This document shows, piece after piece, positions 13,141-22,089 of a stretch of 64,000 bases of DNA. Origin of the DNA: Meiothermus sp. Pnk-1 (lineage in GTDB: Bacteria > Deinococcota > Deinococci > Deinococcales > Thermaceae). Position numbers and translations under genes: made by a program. The notes beneath the pieces are model-generated. The model was not told the origin of the DNA. It ran no database searches and saw only the letters and a program-made list of their open reading frames with translations. The stretch covers positions 1-64,000 of the forward strand of contig NZ_QKOB01000007.1 of assembly GCF_003226535.1 (NCBI RefSeq), written 5' to 3'. The number at the start of each line of letters is the position of its first letter. Within the stretch, counting starts at the first letter, position 1.

Positions 13141-13539
13141 ATGATCCAGATACATCGGAAAGGCACGCACCCCAAGGCCCAGGGCGACCCCGCCTACTTC
13201 ACCGGCCCGGTGGAGGTGGAAACCCTTCTGGAGGCCCCACCCCCGGCCCGGGTCCGGGTGGCCCGGGTGCGCTTTGCCCCCGGGGCCCGCACCCACTGGC
13301 ACACCCACCCCCTGGGGCAGACCCTGGTGGTCCTGGAGGGGGTGGGCTGGGTCCAGGAGGAGGGCGGCCCCAAGCAGGAGATCCGCGAGGGGGACGTGGT
13401 CTGGTTCCCCCCAGGGGTCAAGCACTGGCACGGGGCCGCCGCCCACACCCCCATGGTCCACCTGGCCATCCAAGAGGCCCAGGAGGGCCAAACCGCCCAC
13501 TGGCTCGAGCCCGTAAGCGAGGAGCAATACCAGGGCTGA
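13141..13539 (+). CDS. Cupin-domain protein
   Basis: A 132-residue single-domain cupin. Motif 1 is GARTHWHTHPLGQTLVVLEG and motif 2 is PPGVKHWHGAA, giving the usual His/Glu metal ligands; the first motif has Gln in place of the common Glu. Such small cupins include quercetinase-like and carboxymuconolactone-associated proteins. ATG 13135 is also in frame, but GGAGG lies only two bases from it and eight from ATG 13141, so the latter is chosen. It is the last gene of the 10.8-13.5 kb cluster and converges with the DeoR gene. Confidence 0.88.
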   Translation: MIQIHRKGTHPKAQGDPAYFTGPVEVETLLEAPPPARVRVARVRFAPGARTHWHTHPLGQTLVVLEGVGWVQEEGGPKQEIREGDVVWFPPGVKHWHGAAAHTPMVHLAIQEAQEGQTAHWLEPVSEEQYQG

Positions 13540-13542
13540 TCA

Positions 13543-14334
13543 TTACCCCGCCCTGGATGCGGTTCGCTCGAGCTCGGCGGCTTGGTACTTCAGCCCCTGG
13601 CGCTCCAGGTGCTGCAAGAAGTCCTTCGGTGCGCCCTCGTCGGTGATGAGCAGGTCGATCTCCTCCAGCGCGGCGAAGCTGGCCAGCGTCGCCCGCCCCA
13701 GCTTGCTGGAGTCCACCAGGGCGTAGGCGGTGTCCACCGACCGGATCATGGCCTGCTTGGTCTGGGCCTCGTAGGGGTTGGGGGTGGTGTAGCCCTTGAC
13801 CGCCGTAACCCCGGTAGCGCTCATAAAAGCCTTGTCGGCGTGGTAGACCTCCAGGGTCCGCACCGCCGCCGGGCCGATCAGGGCCATGCTGTGGTGGCGC
13901 ACCTGCCCGCCCAAAAGCAGCAAATCCCAGCGGGTCTCGGAGAGCTCGAGGGCGATGGGCACCGAGTTGGTGATGACGTAGAGCGAGCGAAACCGGCGCT
14001 TCATCAGCTGGGCCAGCACCAGCGTGGTGGTCCCGGCATCGAGGACGAGGGTGTCGCCCTCTTCGATATACTCCAGCGCCGCCTGGGCGATGGCCTGCTT
14101 TTCCGCCTGCTGAAGGTGGATTTTTTCGCGAAAAGAGGGGTTGAACAGGCTTTTGTGCGCAGCGGTGGCCCCGCCGTGGGTGCGGTGCAGCAGGCCGCGG
14201 CCCTCGAGCTCGGTGAGGTCTTTGCGTATGGTGACGTGGCTGACCCCAAAGAGCCCGACCAGCTCGTCCACCTGCACCGAGCCCTTCCGTTCCAGGAGCT
14301 CGATGATCTTGCTACGCCGATCCTCGGTTTTCAT
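13543..14334 (-). CDS. iolR: DeoR-family regulator of the inositol genes
   Basis: A 263-residue DeoR-type repressor. The N-terminal winged helix-turn-helix reads VQVDELVGLFGVSHVTIRKD, followed by GLLHRTHGGA. The C-terminal sugar-phosphate sensor domain has VLDAGTTTL and YALVDSSKLGR. It is the last gene of the inositol cluster, 55 bases after iolB. In Bacillus the DeoR protein IolR is induced by 2-deoxy-5-keto-gluconate-6-phosphate, the product of IolC; the same logic is likely here. ATG 14334 is chosen because it gives the normal N-terminus, with an in-frame ATG at 14376 as alternative. The name is inferred from context. Confidence 0.82.
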   Translation of the reverse strand: MKTEDRRSKIIELLERKGSVQVDELVGLFGVSHVTIRKDLTELEGRGLLHRTHGGATAAHKSLFNPSFREKIHLQQAEKQAIAQAALEYIEEGDTLVLDAGTTTLVLAQLMKRRFRSLYVITNSVPIALELSETRWDLLLLGGQVRHHSMALIGPAAVRTLEVYHADKAFMSATGVTAVKGYTTPNPYEAQTKQAMIRSVDTAYALVDSSKLGRATLASFAALEEIDLLITDEGAPKDFLQHLERQGLKYQAAELERTASRAG

Positions 14335-14389
14335 ATAAAACCCGCTGAAAAAGACGCCACGGGCCGGGCTTTCCATCTTGTCGCACCCC

Positions 14390-15238
14390 TCATCCCCCTT
14401 CCGAGCGGCCCCCCACGGGCAGCCTCAGCGGCTTCCCCGCCCAATCCTCCCGCATCCAGCCCCAGTCGGGGTCGTCCACGGGCGGTGTGGCCCGGGCCTC
14501 GCCGAGGGCTTCGCCGGCCATGTAGTTGAGGTAGTAGACGTTGGACCCGGGCGGCGCCACAACCGGATGATAACCCCTGGGCGCGAGGATCAGGTCGCCG
14601 TCTTTGGCCAGCAGAAGCTCGTCCAGGCCGTCTTCGGGGCTGTAGTTGCGGTGGATGGCCCAGCCGGTCTTAGGGCTGATCCTGTAGTAATAGGTCTCCT
14701 CGATGTACAGCGAGCCCATGCGCCCGTCGTGGCGGTGCGGCGGCCAGCCCGACCAAAAGCCCGAGGGCGTGTAGACCTCGTAGAGCAGCAGGCGCTCGGC
14801 GGGAAGGTGTGGCCCCAGGATGTGCGACACCTGGCGCAGCGCGTTGGCTCCCCCCCGCATCTCCACGCGAATTTCCTCGGGCCTGAACAGCCGCACGGGA
14901 TAGCGTCCCTCCGCGGGGGCCCCCCCCAGGGCAAACTCGGCCTCCGTAAGCGCCTGGACCAGGTATTCGGTGCGCGGCGGCAGGTACAAGACCGAGGGCA
15001 GCTCGGAAAAGACATCCTGGCGCTTTAGCGCGAAGGAGCGGGTCCCGACCTCGACCCGTATCTCCCCCGATAGCGGCACCAGGGCCACCTCCCGACCGTC
15101 GGAGCTGCCCTGCTGGGTATGGCCCGCCGGAAGGGCCACGGCCTGGAAGGAGAGGTACTTCCACCCCGCCGAGGCCGGGTTCACCTCGACGAGGCTCCCC
15201 ACGCCCGAGCGGGGCCTGCGGTGGTTGGGCGAGCTCAT
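14390..15238 (-). CDS. iolB: 5-deoxy-glucuronate isomerase
   Basis: A 282-residue KduI/IolB-fold protein that isomerises 5-deoxy-glucuronate to 2-deoxy-5-keto-gluconate in inositol breakdown. Diagnostic segments are GWPPHRHDG, with the metal-binding His pair, then SLYIEETYYYRI and the C-terminal PRGYHPVVAPPGSNVYYLN. The long upstream extension of the frame is spurious: ATG 15238 overlaps the stop of the upstream dehydrogenase (ATGA), a sign of translational coupling. Its length agrees with IolB proteins (about 270 residues). Confidence 0.94.
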   Translation of the reverse strand: MSSPNHRRPRSGVGSLVEVNPASAGWKYLSFQAVALPAGHTQQGSSDGREVALVPLSGEIRVEVGTRSFALKRQDVFSELPSVLYLPPRTEYLVQALTEAEFALGGAPAEGRYPVRLFRPEEIRVEMRGGANALRQVSHILGPHLPAERLLLYEVYTPSGFWSGWPPHRHDGRMGSLYIEETYYYRISPKTGWAIHRNYSPEDGLDELLLAKDGDLILAPRGYHPVVAPPGSNVYYLNYMAGEALGEARATPPVDDPDWGWMREDWAGKPLRLPVGGRSEGG

Positions 15239-16239
15239 GCGATCTCCTCCAGCCGCACGGGGCGCCCCTCTTTGAGGCTCCTGGTCGCCGCCAGGGCGAT
15301 GCGCAACGACTCTATGGCGTCTTTGGGGCCCGGCGTGGGCGGCTTGCCGGTGGCCAGCGCCCGGAAAAAGGCCTCGAGCTCGAGGCGGTAGGCTTCCTTG
15401 AAGCGGTCCATGAAGAAGTGGTAGTGGTCGGCCCTGACCCCGCTGCCGTACTGCCACAGAGGGGTCTTGGGGGTGGCGTCCATCACCAGCTTGCCCCCGG
15501 AGCCGAAGACCTCGGTGCGCACGTCGTAGCCATACACCGCGCGCCTGGAGTTCTGGATGACCCCCAGCGCGCCGTTCGCGAAGCGCAAGGAGAGGTTGGT
15601 GGTGTCCACGTCGCCGATCTCGCCGATTCTGGGGTCTACCCGCACCGCGCCCCAGGCGTGGACCTCCTCTACTTCTCCAACCAAAAAGCGCGCGCAGTCG
15701 ATGTCGTGGATGGACTGGTCGATGAAGATGCCCCCCGAGCCCTGGAGGTACTCGAGGGGGGCCGGAGCCGGGTCGCGCATCACCGCGATGAACTGCTCAA
15801 CCTCCCCGATCTCCCCCGCCTCGATCTTTTCCTTGGCCTGGTGGTAGGGCGGGTCGTAGCGGCGCTGGAAGCCGATCTGGAAGGGCAGGCCTTTTTGCTC
15901 CACGACCCCCAGCACCCGCCGGGTCTCCCCCAGGTCCTTGGCCACGGGTTTTTCGCAGAAGATGGCCTTGCCGGCTTGGGCCGAGAGCTCGATGTAGCGG
16001 GCGTGGGTGTCGGTAGGCGTGACGATGACCACCGCCTCCACGCCGGGGTGGTGGATGGCCTCCTCGGGGTCGGCGTAGATCCTCTCCGCCCGCAGCAAGC
16101 CCCTGGCCGCCTCCGCGGCCTGGGCATTGGGATCGGCCACCGCCAGCACCCGGGCCTCGGCCACGCCCAGCATGGTACGGGCGTGTTCCATGCCCATCCG
16201 TCCTGCACCCAATAAAGCGACGCCATAGGTCTTACCCAT
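15235..16239 (-). CDS. iolG: Gfo/Idh/MocA inositol dehydrogenase-like oxidoreductase
   Basis: A 334-residue NAD(P)-dependent oxidoreductase. The Rossmann motif is VALLGAGRMGMEHA, the conserved Lys lies in CEKPVAKD, and the second catalytic region contains DQSIHDIDCARFL with the His/Asp pair. In this operon it most likely oxidises myo- or scyllo-inositol to an inosose. Close relatives include IolG, IolX and IolW, so the exact isomer is uncertain. ATG 16239 follows CCCGGAGGTTCAC, a clear ribosome binding site; the frame upstream of it is discarded. It is the only dehydrogenase in the cluster. Confidence 0.82.
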   Translation of the reverse strand: MGKTYGVALLGAGRMGMEHARTMLGVAEARVLAVADPNAQAAEAARGLLRAERIYADPEEAIHHPGVEAVVIVTPTDTHARYIELSAQAGKAIFCEKPVAKDLGETRRVLGVVEQKGLPFQIGFQRRYDPPYHQAKEKIEAGEIGEVEQFIAVMRDPAPAPLEYLQGSGGIFIDQSIHDIDCARFLVGEVEEVHAWGAVRVDPRIGEIGDVDTTNLSLRFANGALGVIQNSRRAVYGYDVRTEVFGSGGKLVMDATPKTPLWQYGSGVRADHYHFFMDRFKEAYRLELEAFFRALATGKPPTPGPKDAIESLRIALAATRSLKEGRPVRLEEIA

Positions 16240-16256
16240 GTGAACCTCCGGGTTGA

Positions 16257-17258
16257 TCAAAACCCACCCCTCGAGCGGATGAACTCGAGCACTTCGTCGA
16301 GATACGGGGCAAAGTCCGCACAGCCGATCCGGGTCACCACGATGGCTCCACAAGCGTTGCCCATGCGCGCACTCTTGTACCAGTCCCAGCCCTGCAAGCG
16401 CCCGTAGATCAAACCCGCCGCAAAAGCATCCCCCGCACCCAGCACGCTGAGCACTTCCACCTCGAAGCCCGGGGCATTCACCACGCTGCCGTCCGGCAGG
16501 TACACATCGGCCCCCCTGGCCCCCCGTTTGACCACCAGGGCCTCTCCCCCCCTGCCCAATAGCGCCCGGATGTTGGCCTCCACATCGCCTTGGATTTCCG
16601 GCGCGGTGATCTGCGAGTGGCGGATGGTGATGTCCTCGGCCCGGCGCAGCATGGCCGCGTTGACCTCCTCCTCGGTGCCGATGGCCACATCCACCATCGG
16701 CAATAAGGCGCGGATCTGCACCCCATAGGCGCGGGGGTCGTGCCAGCCGTCGGCCCGAAAGTCGAGATCCAAAAAGACCGTGACCCCCGCGGCCTTGGCC
16801 TGTTCGGCGGCAAAAAAGGTGGCGCTGCGGCTGGGCTCTTTGGCCAGGGCAAGCCCAGAAAGCTGCACGGCCTTGGCCTGGGCAATGGGCGTATTGAGCA
16901 CATCATCGATCGAAAGCTGGATGTCGGCGGCGTTCTCACGGTAGAAGGTGATGGGGAATCTATCCGGAGGCTCGATGCCCAGCAGCACCGCCGAGGTGCG
17001 GGTTCCGGGCTTTTGCGGGATGAAGCGGGTCTCCACCCCTTCGCGCTTGAGCCTCTCGACGATGAACTCCCCTATTTTGTCCTCCCCCACCGCCGTCAGC
17101 AGCGCGGCCTTGAGCCCAAGGCGGCTGGCCCCGACCGCGATGTTGAGCGGGCTCCCGCCGATGTAGGCCCCGAAGGTACGGATATCGGGAAAAGGGGCCC
17201 CGATGTCGTTGGAGTACAGGTCGATGGAGGAACGCCCGATGGTGATGAGGTCGTACAT
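16257..17258 (-). CDS. iolC: 5-dehydro-2-deoxygluconokinase
   Basis: A 333-residue PfkB-family kinase. The N-terminal part has GAYIGGSPLNIAVGASRLG and the C-terminal PfkB signature is LGAGDAFAAGLIYGRLQ, which carries the catalytic Asp. IolC phosphorylates 2-deoxy-5-keto-gluconate, and its product is the usual inducer of the pathway. The opening MYDLITIGRSSIDLYSNDIG is characteristic of IolC rather than of ribokinase or KDG kinase. It lies 10 bases from iolE and 17 bases before the dehydrogenase gene. Confidence 0.94.
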   Translation of the reverse strand: MYDLITIGRSSIDLYSNDIGAPFPDIRTFGAYIGGSPLNIAVGASRLGLKAALLTAVGEDKIGEFIVERLKREGVETRFIPQKPGTRTSAVLLGIEPPDRFPITFYRENAADIQLSIDDVLNTPIAQAKAVQLSGLALAKEPSRSATFFAAEQAKAAGVTVFLDLDFRADGWHDPRAYGVQIRALLPMVDVAIGTEEEVNAAMLRRAEDITIRHSQITAPEIQGDVEANIRALLGRGGEALVVKRGARGADVYLPDGSVVNAPGFEVEVLSVLGAGDAFAAGLIYGRLQGWDWYKSARMGNACGAIVVTRIGCADFAPYLDEVLEFIRSRGGF

Positions 17259-17268
17259 GCCTATCCCC

Positions 17269-18195
17269 TCAGTACCCCGTGACCTGGCGCAGGTACTCGC
17301 GGTTGCGCCTGGCGCTCTCTTTGGGCTCGCCCATGCCCGGCAGCACGTCCTGCTCCACCGTGATCCAGCCGTCGTAGCCCAGCGAAATCAGCTTGCGGGT
17401 CACCGCAGCGAAGTCGATCTGGCCCTTACCCAGTTCGCAGAACACCCCGCGCCCGACGGCCTCCTTGTAGTTCCAGCCTTTGCTGCGGGCTTCGCCGGCG
17501 ACGACGGGGTGGCAGTCTTTGTAGTGCACGTACCATATGCGCCCCCAGAAGCGCTCGAGGCCCGCGAGCACCGCTTCTGGCTGGTTGGTGCCCGTTCCGT
17601 AGAGGTAGTGCCCGGTGTCGAACACCAGCCCAATGACGGCGCCGTCGGTGTGCTCGAGGAAAGCCTCGATCTCCCAGGGCGCCTCCACGTACCCCGCCGA
17701 GTGGTGGTGGAAGACCGTGCGCAAACCCGTCTCGTCGTAGACGGCCCGGGCGATGCGCATGGCCCCCGCGGCAAAGGCCTTCCACTGCTGGGCGCTGAGG
17801 CCCAGCTCAGGCCGGATACGCCCGGCGTTCTCGAAGCGCACCGGGTCGCGGCTGTGCTCATCGGCCAGCACCACCAAGGGCTGCCAGCCATCGCCCACCT
17901 CGGCCACGCTTTTCAAGAGGCGGGCCGTGCGCAGCACGCGCGCTTCGCCCGCGGTGTGTTCGCTGGGCTCGAGCAGGTAGACCCCTTCGTAGGCCCCCAG
18001 CATGGTCAGGCCGCGCGAGGTAAGCTCCAGCCGCAAGCGCTCGGGTTCGGTGGGCATGTAGCCAAAGTCGCCCAACTCGGTGCCACGGTAACCGGTTTCT
18101 ACCAGCTCATCGAGCATTTGCGCGTAGCCGATGCCCTGCCCCCACCCCTCGATGGTGCCCCAACTGCACGGTGCATTGCCGAAACGGATAGCCAT
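17269..18195 (-). CDS. iolE: Myo-inosose-2 dehydratase
   Basis: A 308-residue TIM-barrel protein of the AP-endonuclease-2 superfamily. The opening RFGNAPCSWGTIEGWG is a signature of IolE. Metal-binding regions are seen in GTELGDFGYMP, VFHHHSAGYVE, LVFDTGHYLYG and WITVEQDV. It dehydrates scyllo-inosose (2-keto-myo-inositol) to the trihydroxycyclohexane-dione that IolD hydrolyses. The gene lies between iolD (29 bases) and iolC (10 bases), as in many iol operons. Confidence 0.94.
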   Translation of the reverse strand: MAIRFGNAPCSWGTIEGWGQGIGYAQMLDELVETGYRGTELGDFGYMPTEPERLRLELTSRGLTMLGAYEGVYLLEPSEHTAGEARVLRTARLLKSVAEVGDGWQPLVVLADEHSRDPVRFENAGRIRPELGLSAQQWKAFAAGAMRIARAVYDETGLRTVFHHHSAGYVEAPWEIEAFLEHTDGAVIGLVFDTGHYLYGTGTNQPEAVLAGLERFWGRIWYVHYKDCHPVVAGEARSKGWNYKEAVGRGVFCELGKGQIDFAAVTRKLISLGYDGWITVEQDVLPGMGEPKESARRNREYLRQVTGY

Positions 18196-18224
18196 TGTCT
18201 AAAGTTCCTTTCCCGGAGGTCTTG

Positions 18225-20102
18225 TCAGAAATAGCGCCGCTGCTTCTTCAGGTAGGCCTCGTACGCCTCGCGGGCCTTCCTGACCGCAGGCTGGCCCGAG
18301 ACCTCGGCCACCGGCACGTCCCACCAGCTCTCGAAGCCCGGCAGGCGGTCGTCTACACTCACCGCAACCACGATCACCCGCACGCCCCTGGCTTTGCGGG
18401 CCTCTTTGAGGGCTTCTGCCAACTCGCGGTAGTTCCTGGGGCTCCACACCGTCGCCCCCATGGCCCTGGCGTGGGCGGCGAAGTCCACGGCCACCGGGGG
18501 GCCGTCGGTGCGGCCCGTCCTAGCGTCGCGCCGCCGCAGCTCGTTGTTGAAGGAGGGCGAGCCCAACGACATCTGCAGGCCGCGAATCGAGCCGAAGGCC
18601 CGGTTGTCGATCAGCACGACCGTAAAATCCAGCCCCTCGGCCACCGCGGTGACGATCTCCGAGTTCATCATCAGGTAGCTGCCGTCCCCCACGAAGACCA
18701 CCACCTCGCGCCCCGGCTCGGCCAGCGCCACCCCCAGCCCGGCGGGAATCTCGTAGCCCATGCAGGAGAAGCCGTACTCGAGGTGATAGGCCTTGGGGTC
18801 TTCACAGCGCCAGAGCTTGAGCAGATCGCCCGGCAGGCTCCCCGCCGCGCAGATCACGGTGGCCTTGCCGCCGAAGGCCTCGCCCACCAGACCGATGACC
18901 TCGGCCTGGGCCATCTCCTTCTTCTCGGGCCGGGGGGTACGGTACTCGCTCACCAGGGCGTCCCACTCCCGCTTGAGCCGGGCGACCTCTTCGCGGTAGG
19001 GGGCCGAAGTGCCCGCGAAGCCCTCGAGGGCCGCGGTCAGGGCCTCGAGCCCGCGCCGGGCATCGGCCACCAACGAAACCCCGGAGAGCTTACCGGCGTC
19101 GAAGGGCACCACGTTCAACCCGACGAACTTCACCTCCGGGTTCTGAAAGGCGGTCTTGGAGGCGGTGACGAAGTCGCCCAACCGCGTGCCGATGGCCAGG
19201 ACCAGGTCGGCCTCACGGGCCAGGCGGTTGGCGGCGGTTCCCCCGTTTGCACCCACCGGGCCCACGTTCATGGGGTGATCCCAGGGCAAAGCCCCCTTGC
19301 CCCCCTGCGACTCCGCTACCGGAATGCCGTAGGCCTGGGCAAAAGCGGCGAGCTGGGTGTGGGCTTCGGCGTAGAGCGTGCCCCCTCCGGTCACGATCAG
19401 CGGGCGTCTGGCCCTGCGGATGAGCTCGGCCACCTGTTCCAGCACCTCCGGCTCGGGTGTGGGGCGGCGGATGCGCCAGACCCTGGGGGCGAAGAACGCC
19501 ACCGGCCAGTCGTAAGCCTCGGTCTGCACGTCCTCGGGCAGGCAGAGGGTGACCGCTCCGGTCTCGGCGGGATCGGTGAGCACCCGCATGGCCTCGGGCA
19601 GCGCGGAGAGGAGCTGGGAGGGCCGGGTGATGCGGGTGAAGAAGCGGGAGAGGGGCCGGAAGGCGTCGTTCACGCTCACGTCGTGCTCGAGGGGGTGCTC
19701 GAGCTGCTGCAGGACGGGATCGGGCAGGCGGCTGGCGAAGTAGTCGGAGGGTAGGAGCAACACCGGCAGGCGGTTGACGGTGGCGGTGGCCGCGGCGGTG
19801 AGCATGTTGGTGGAGCCCGGCCCCACCGAGGCGGTGCAGGCGAAGGTGGACAGGCGGTTTTTGTGCTTGGCATAGGCGATGGCCGCGTGCACCATGGCCT
19901 GTTCGTTCTGGGGTCGGTAGGTGGGTAGGCCCACCGCGTCGCCGTACTCCTCCAAAGCCTGCCCCAGGCCAGATACGTTGCCGTGACCGAAGATGGCCCA
20001 GACCCCCCGGATGAGGCGCTCTTCTCTCCCGTCTCGCTCCGCGAACTGGGCGGCCAGGAACTTGACCAGGGCCTGGGCGACGGTGAGGCGAAGGGTACTC
20101 AC
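18225..20102 (-). CDS. iolD: 3D-(3,5/4)-trihydroxycyclohexane-1,2-dione acylhydrolase
   Basis: A 625-residue thiamine-diphosphate enzyme that opens the inositol-derived ring to 5-deoxy-glucuronate. N-terminal features are IFGHGNVSGLGQAL and YRPQNEQAMVHAA, with the catalytic Glu in the latter. The C-terminal TPP-binding motif is VFVGDGSYLMMNSEI followed by VVLIDNRAFGSI. GTG 20102 is preferred over the longer frame because GGAGG lies seven bases ahead of it. A strong promoter at 20314-20343 lies 212 bases upstream, so iolD probably opens a transcript iolD-iolE-iolC-iolG-iolB and perhaps the regulator. Confidence 0.94.
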   Translation of the reverse strand: MSTLRLTVAQALVKFLAAQFAERDGREERLIRGVWAIFGHGNVSGLGQALEEYGDAVGLPTYRPQNEQAMVHAAIAYAKHKNRLSTFACTASVGPGSTNMLTAAATATVNRLPVLLLPSDYFASRLPDPVLQQLEHPLEHDVSVNDAFRPLSRFFTRITRPSQLLSALPEAMRVLTDPAETGAVTLCLPEDVQTEAYDWPVAFFAPRVWRIRRPTPEPEVLEQVAELIRRARRPLIVTGGGTLYAEAHTQLAAFAQAYGIPVAESQGGKGALPWDHPMNVGPVGANGGTAANRLAREADLVLAIGTRLGDFVTASKTAFQNPEVKFVGLNVVPFDAGKLSGVSLVADARRGLEALTAALEGFAGTSAPYREEVARLKREWDALVSEYRTPRPEKKEMAQAEVIGLVGEAFGGKATVICAAGSLPGDLLKLWRCEDPKAYHLEYGFSCMGYEIPAGLGVALAEPGREVVVFVGDGSYLMMNSEIVTAVAEGLDFTVVLIDNRAFGSIRGLQMSLGSPSFNNELRRRDARTGRTDGPPVAVDFAAHARAMGATVWSPRNYRELAEALKEARKARGVRVIVVAVSVDDRLPGFESWWDVPVAEVSGQPAVRKAREAYEAYLKKQRRYF

Positions 20103-20313
20103 GCCCTGACCTCCAGTCCCGGCAAGATGCGGAGTGCCCAAAGCCCGGCGCGGTCATGGTTTCGCTTTTGCCCTTTCATATCTCCCCCTGAACTCCTGCA
20201 CCCTGACTGCACAGCCGGTCTCGAGCGGCTAACCTGCCGCCAGGCATCGCCAAAAAAGAACGGACCCGCTGTGCGGCTGGCTACGAAGACGCCCTGGCCA
20301 GTCGGTAGTCGGT

Positions 20314-20343
20314 ATTCTAAGAAGCTCGGCTTTCGTATGTCAA
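20314..20343 (-). promoter_or_regulatory. Promoter for iolDECGB with CGAAA half-sites
   Basis: Read on the minus strand, TTGACA (20343-20338) is followed after 18 bases by TAGAAT (20319-20314), close to the sigma-A consensus. Half-sites surround it: TTTCG at 20331-20335 in the spacer, and CGAAAG at 20360-20365 and 20371-20376, two direct copies 11 bases apart just upstream. The remainder of 20103-20418 holds no gene that I can support. The CGAAA sites are proposed operators of the DeoR-type repressor. Confidence 0.75.
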
Positions 20344-20418
20344 TATTACTGGGCCATAGCGAAAGAAAAGCGAAAGCTTCATCTTTCATTTCAAATCCGA
20401 CCATCGCCCCTCTGCCCC

Positions 20419-21225
20419 TCACCCGAGCAGCAAGCCCTGGAGGGCCCTGAACCCGCGGATTGCCACCTGCTCAGGGTCTTCCTTCCACAGCGCTTCGTTG
20501 AAGGTCTCCAAGCTCCACGGCCCGTCGAAGCCGCTCGAGCGCAGCTCCTGGAGGTAGCGCTTCAGGGGAATCCGCCCCTCCCCCGGAAGCACCCGGTCCC
20601 CATCCTCGATGGACATACTCGCGGGCCGGGCGCAGTCGTTGAGGTGGACCAGGCGCAGGCGGTCGGCGGGGAAATCGCCAAAGCTGCTCCCTGAGGCATA
20701 CACGTGGCAGGAATCCGGTACGAAACCGATCTCGGGAAGGGAGCGCGCGAGCTCGAGGGCTTTGGCGGAGGTATTCACCGGGCACTCGGCGAAGCCCAAG
20801 AACTCGAAGCCCAGCTCGATACCGTATGGTTTCGCAGCCGCCTGAGCCAGGGCCAAGCCCTCGCGCAGGCCCTCAAGCGCGGCCTCGAAGGAAACACCCC
20901 TAGCCCGCAGCGGGACGACCAGCAGCAGCCCCGCGCCCAAGGCCGCAGCGATGTCGAGCAGCTCGGGCAGGTCGGCTTCGAGCTTCCTGGTGTCGAGCCT
21001 CCCGCCGGGCAGAGATTGAAGCCCCAGGCCGTTGAGGCTCACGACCCTCCCGCCTCCCGACCTCAAAGCGGATACCGTCGCCTCGAGCTCGCTTTTGTTG
21101 TCCTTGTCCCGCAGGCGCTCGGCCCTGGCCTCGATGCCCGCAAAACCGGCTTTGAGGGCCACCTCGAGCTGACGCGGGGTGGGGGTGGTCATGAGGGTCG
21201 CGCCGTTCAGATACGGTTCGTTCAT
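20419..21225 (-). CDS. iolI: Inosose isomerase-like sugar epimerase
   Basis: A 268-residue TIM-barrel protein resembling IolI along its length. Corresponding segments are NGATLMTTP, VVSLNGLGLQ, LLVVPLRA, KPYGIELGFEFLGF followed by CPVNTSA, GFVPDSCHVYASGS and EDGDRVLPGEG. IolI interconverts inosose isomers, allowing growth on D-chiro-inositol and related cyclitols. It is located 19 bases after the second permease gene, at the end of the transporter transcript and separated from iolD by a promoter region. Confidence 0.85.
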   Translation of the reverse strand: MNEPYLNGATLMTTPTPRQLEVALKAGFAGIEARAERLRDKDNKSELEATVSALRSGGGRVVSLNGLGLQSLPGGRLDTRKLEADLPELLDIAAALGAGLLLVVPLRARGVSFEAALEGLREGLALAQAAAKPYGIELGFEFLGFAECPVNTSAKALELARSLPEIGFVPDSCHVYASGSSFGDFPADRLRLVHLNDCARPASMSIEDGDRVLPGEGRIPLKRYLQELRSSGFDGPWSLETFNEALWKEDPEQVAIRGFRALQGLLLG

Positions 21226-21243
21226 AGGGGTCTCTCCAAAGCC

Positions 21244-22089
21244 TTATTTCTCGCGGATCACCCCGAAGGTGAGCCCCGCCAACACGTAGCGCCGGGCCAG
21301 GATCATCAGGATCAGGGGAACCAGCAGGGCGATCAGCCCGGCTGCGGCCATCTCGTTCCAGATCAGGTTGAACTGGGTAACGAAGGCCTGCACGCCCACC
21401 GGGAAGGTCTGGGCCCTGGGGGTCTGAGTCAGGATCAGGGCAAACAAAAACTCGCTCCAGGCGAAAGCGAAGATGATGATGCCCGCCGCAAGCAGCCCAG
21501 GGGCAATCAGCGGCAGCACCACCCGGAAGAACGAGACGGGCCGGGTCGCACCGTCGACGAAGGCGGCCTCCTCGAGCTCTAAGGGCACTTCGGCCAGGAA
21601 GCTCTTGAGCATCCAGATGGAGAAGGGCAGGTTGAAAAGGGTGTAGATGAACACCAGGGCCAAAGGGTTGTCGTAGAGCTGGAGGGTGCGCACCACCCCG
21701 AAATAGGGCACCACCACCGCCACCGGCGGCAAAAAGCGCAGGCTCAAGGCCCAGTTCAGCACCCCCACCCGCAGCCTCCTCGAGACCGGCAGACGGGTGA
21801 TAGGGTAGGTGATCAACAGGCCCAGGGTGAGCGTGGTCAGGACCGTGGCCCCGCAAACCAGCACGCTGTTGCGCAGGAGCTTCCAATTACCCTTTTCCAC
21901 CAGCACGGTGTGGAAGGCCTCGAGGGTGGGGGCCTGGGGCACCAGCGTGGGCACGATGTGGCCCAGCAGCTCGCCCTGCCCCTTGAGCGAGGTGGCGACC
22001 AGCCAGTACAGCGGGAAGAGGTAGACCAGCCCGAAGGCTACCAGAACCGGTAGGGCAACCACCCGCCAGAGCAAAGCACGCCCGCGCAT
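21244..22089 (-). CDS. ABC sugar permease, MalG type
   Basis: A 281-residue inner-membrane permease with six predicted membrane segments and the cytoplasmic EAA loop EEAAFVDGATRPVSFFRVVLPLIAPG near residue 190. ATG 22089 overlaps the stop of the first permease (TGATG), which excludes the longer upstream frame. Together with the next two genes it forms a CUT1-family importer, here inferred to carry inositol. No ATPase gene is present, so a shared MsmX-type ATPase elsewhere probably energises it. Confidence 0.93.
   Translation of the reverse strand: MRGRALLWRVVALPVLVAFGLVYLFPLYWLVATSLKGQGELLGHIVPTLVPQAPTLEAFHTVLVEKGNWKLLRNSVLVCGATVLTTLTLGLLITYPITRLPVSRRLRVGVLNWALSLRFLPPVAVVVPYFGVVRTLQLYDNPLALVFIYTLFNLPFSIWMLKSFLAEVPLELEEAAFVDGATRPVSFFRVVLPLIAPGLLAAGIIIFAFAWSEFLFALILTQTPRAQTFPVGVQAFVTQFNLIWNEMAAAGLIALLVPLILMILARRYVLAGLTFGVIREK

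Noticed and set aside
18195-19754. Long plus-strand open frame opposite iolD
   Set aside because: It has low-complexity His/Gly/Pro/Gln-rich translation and is the antisense shadow of a GC-rich gene.
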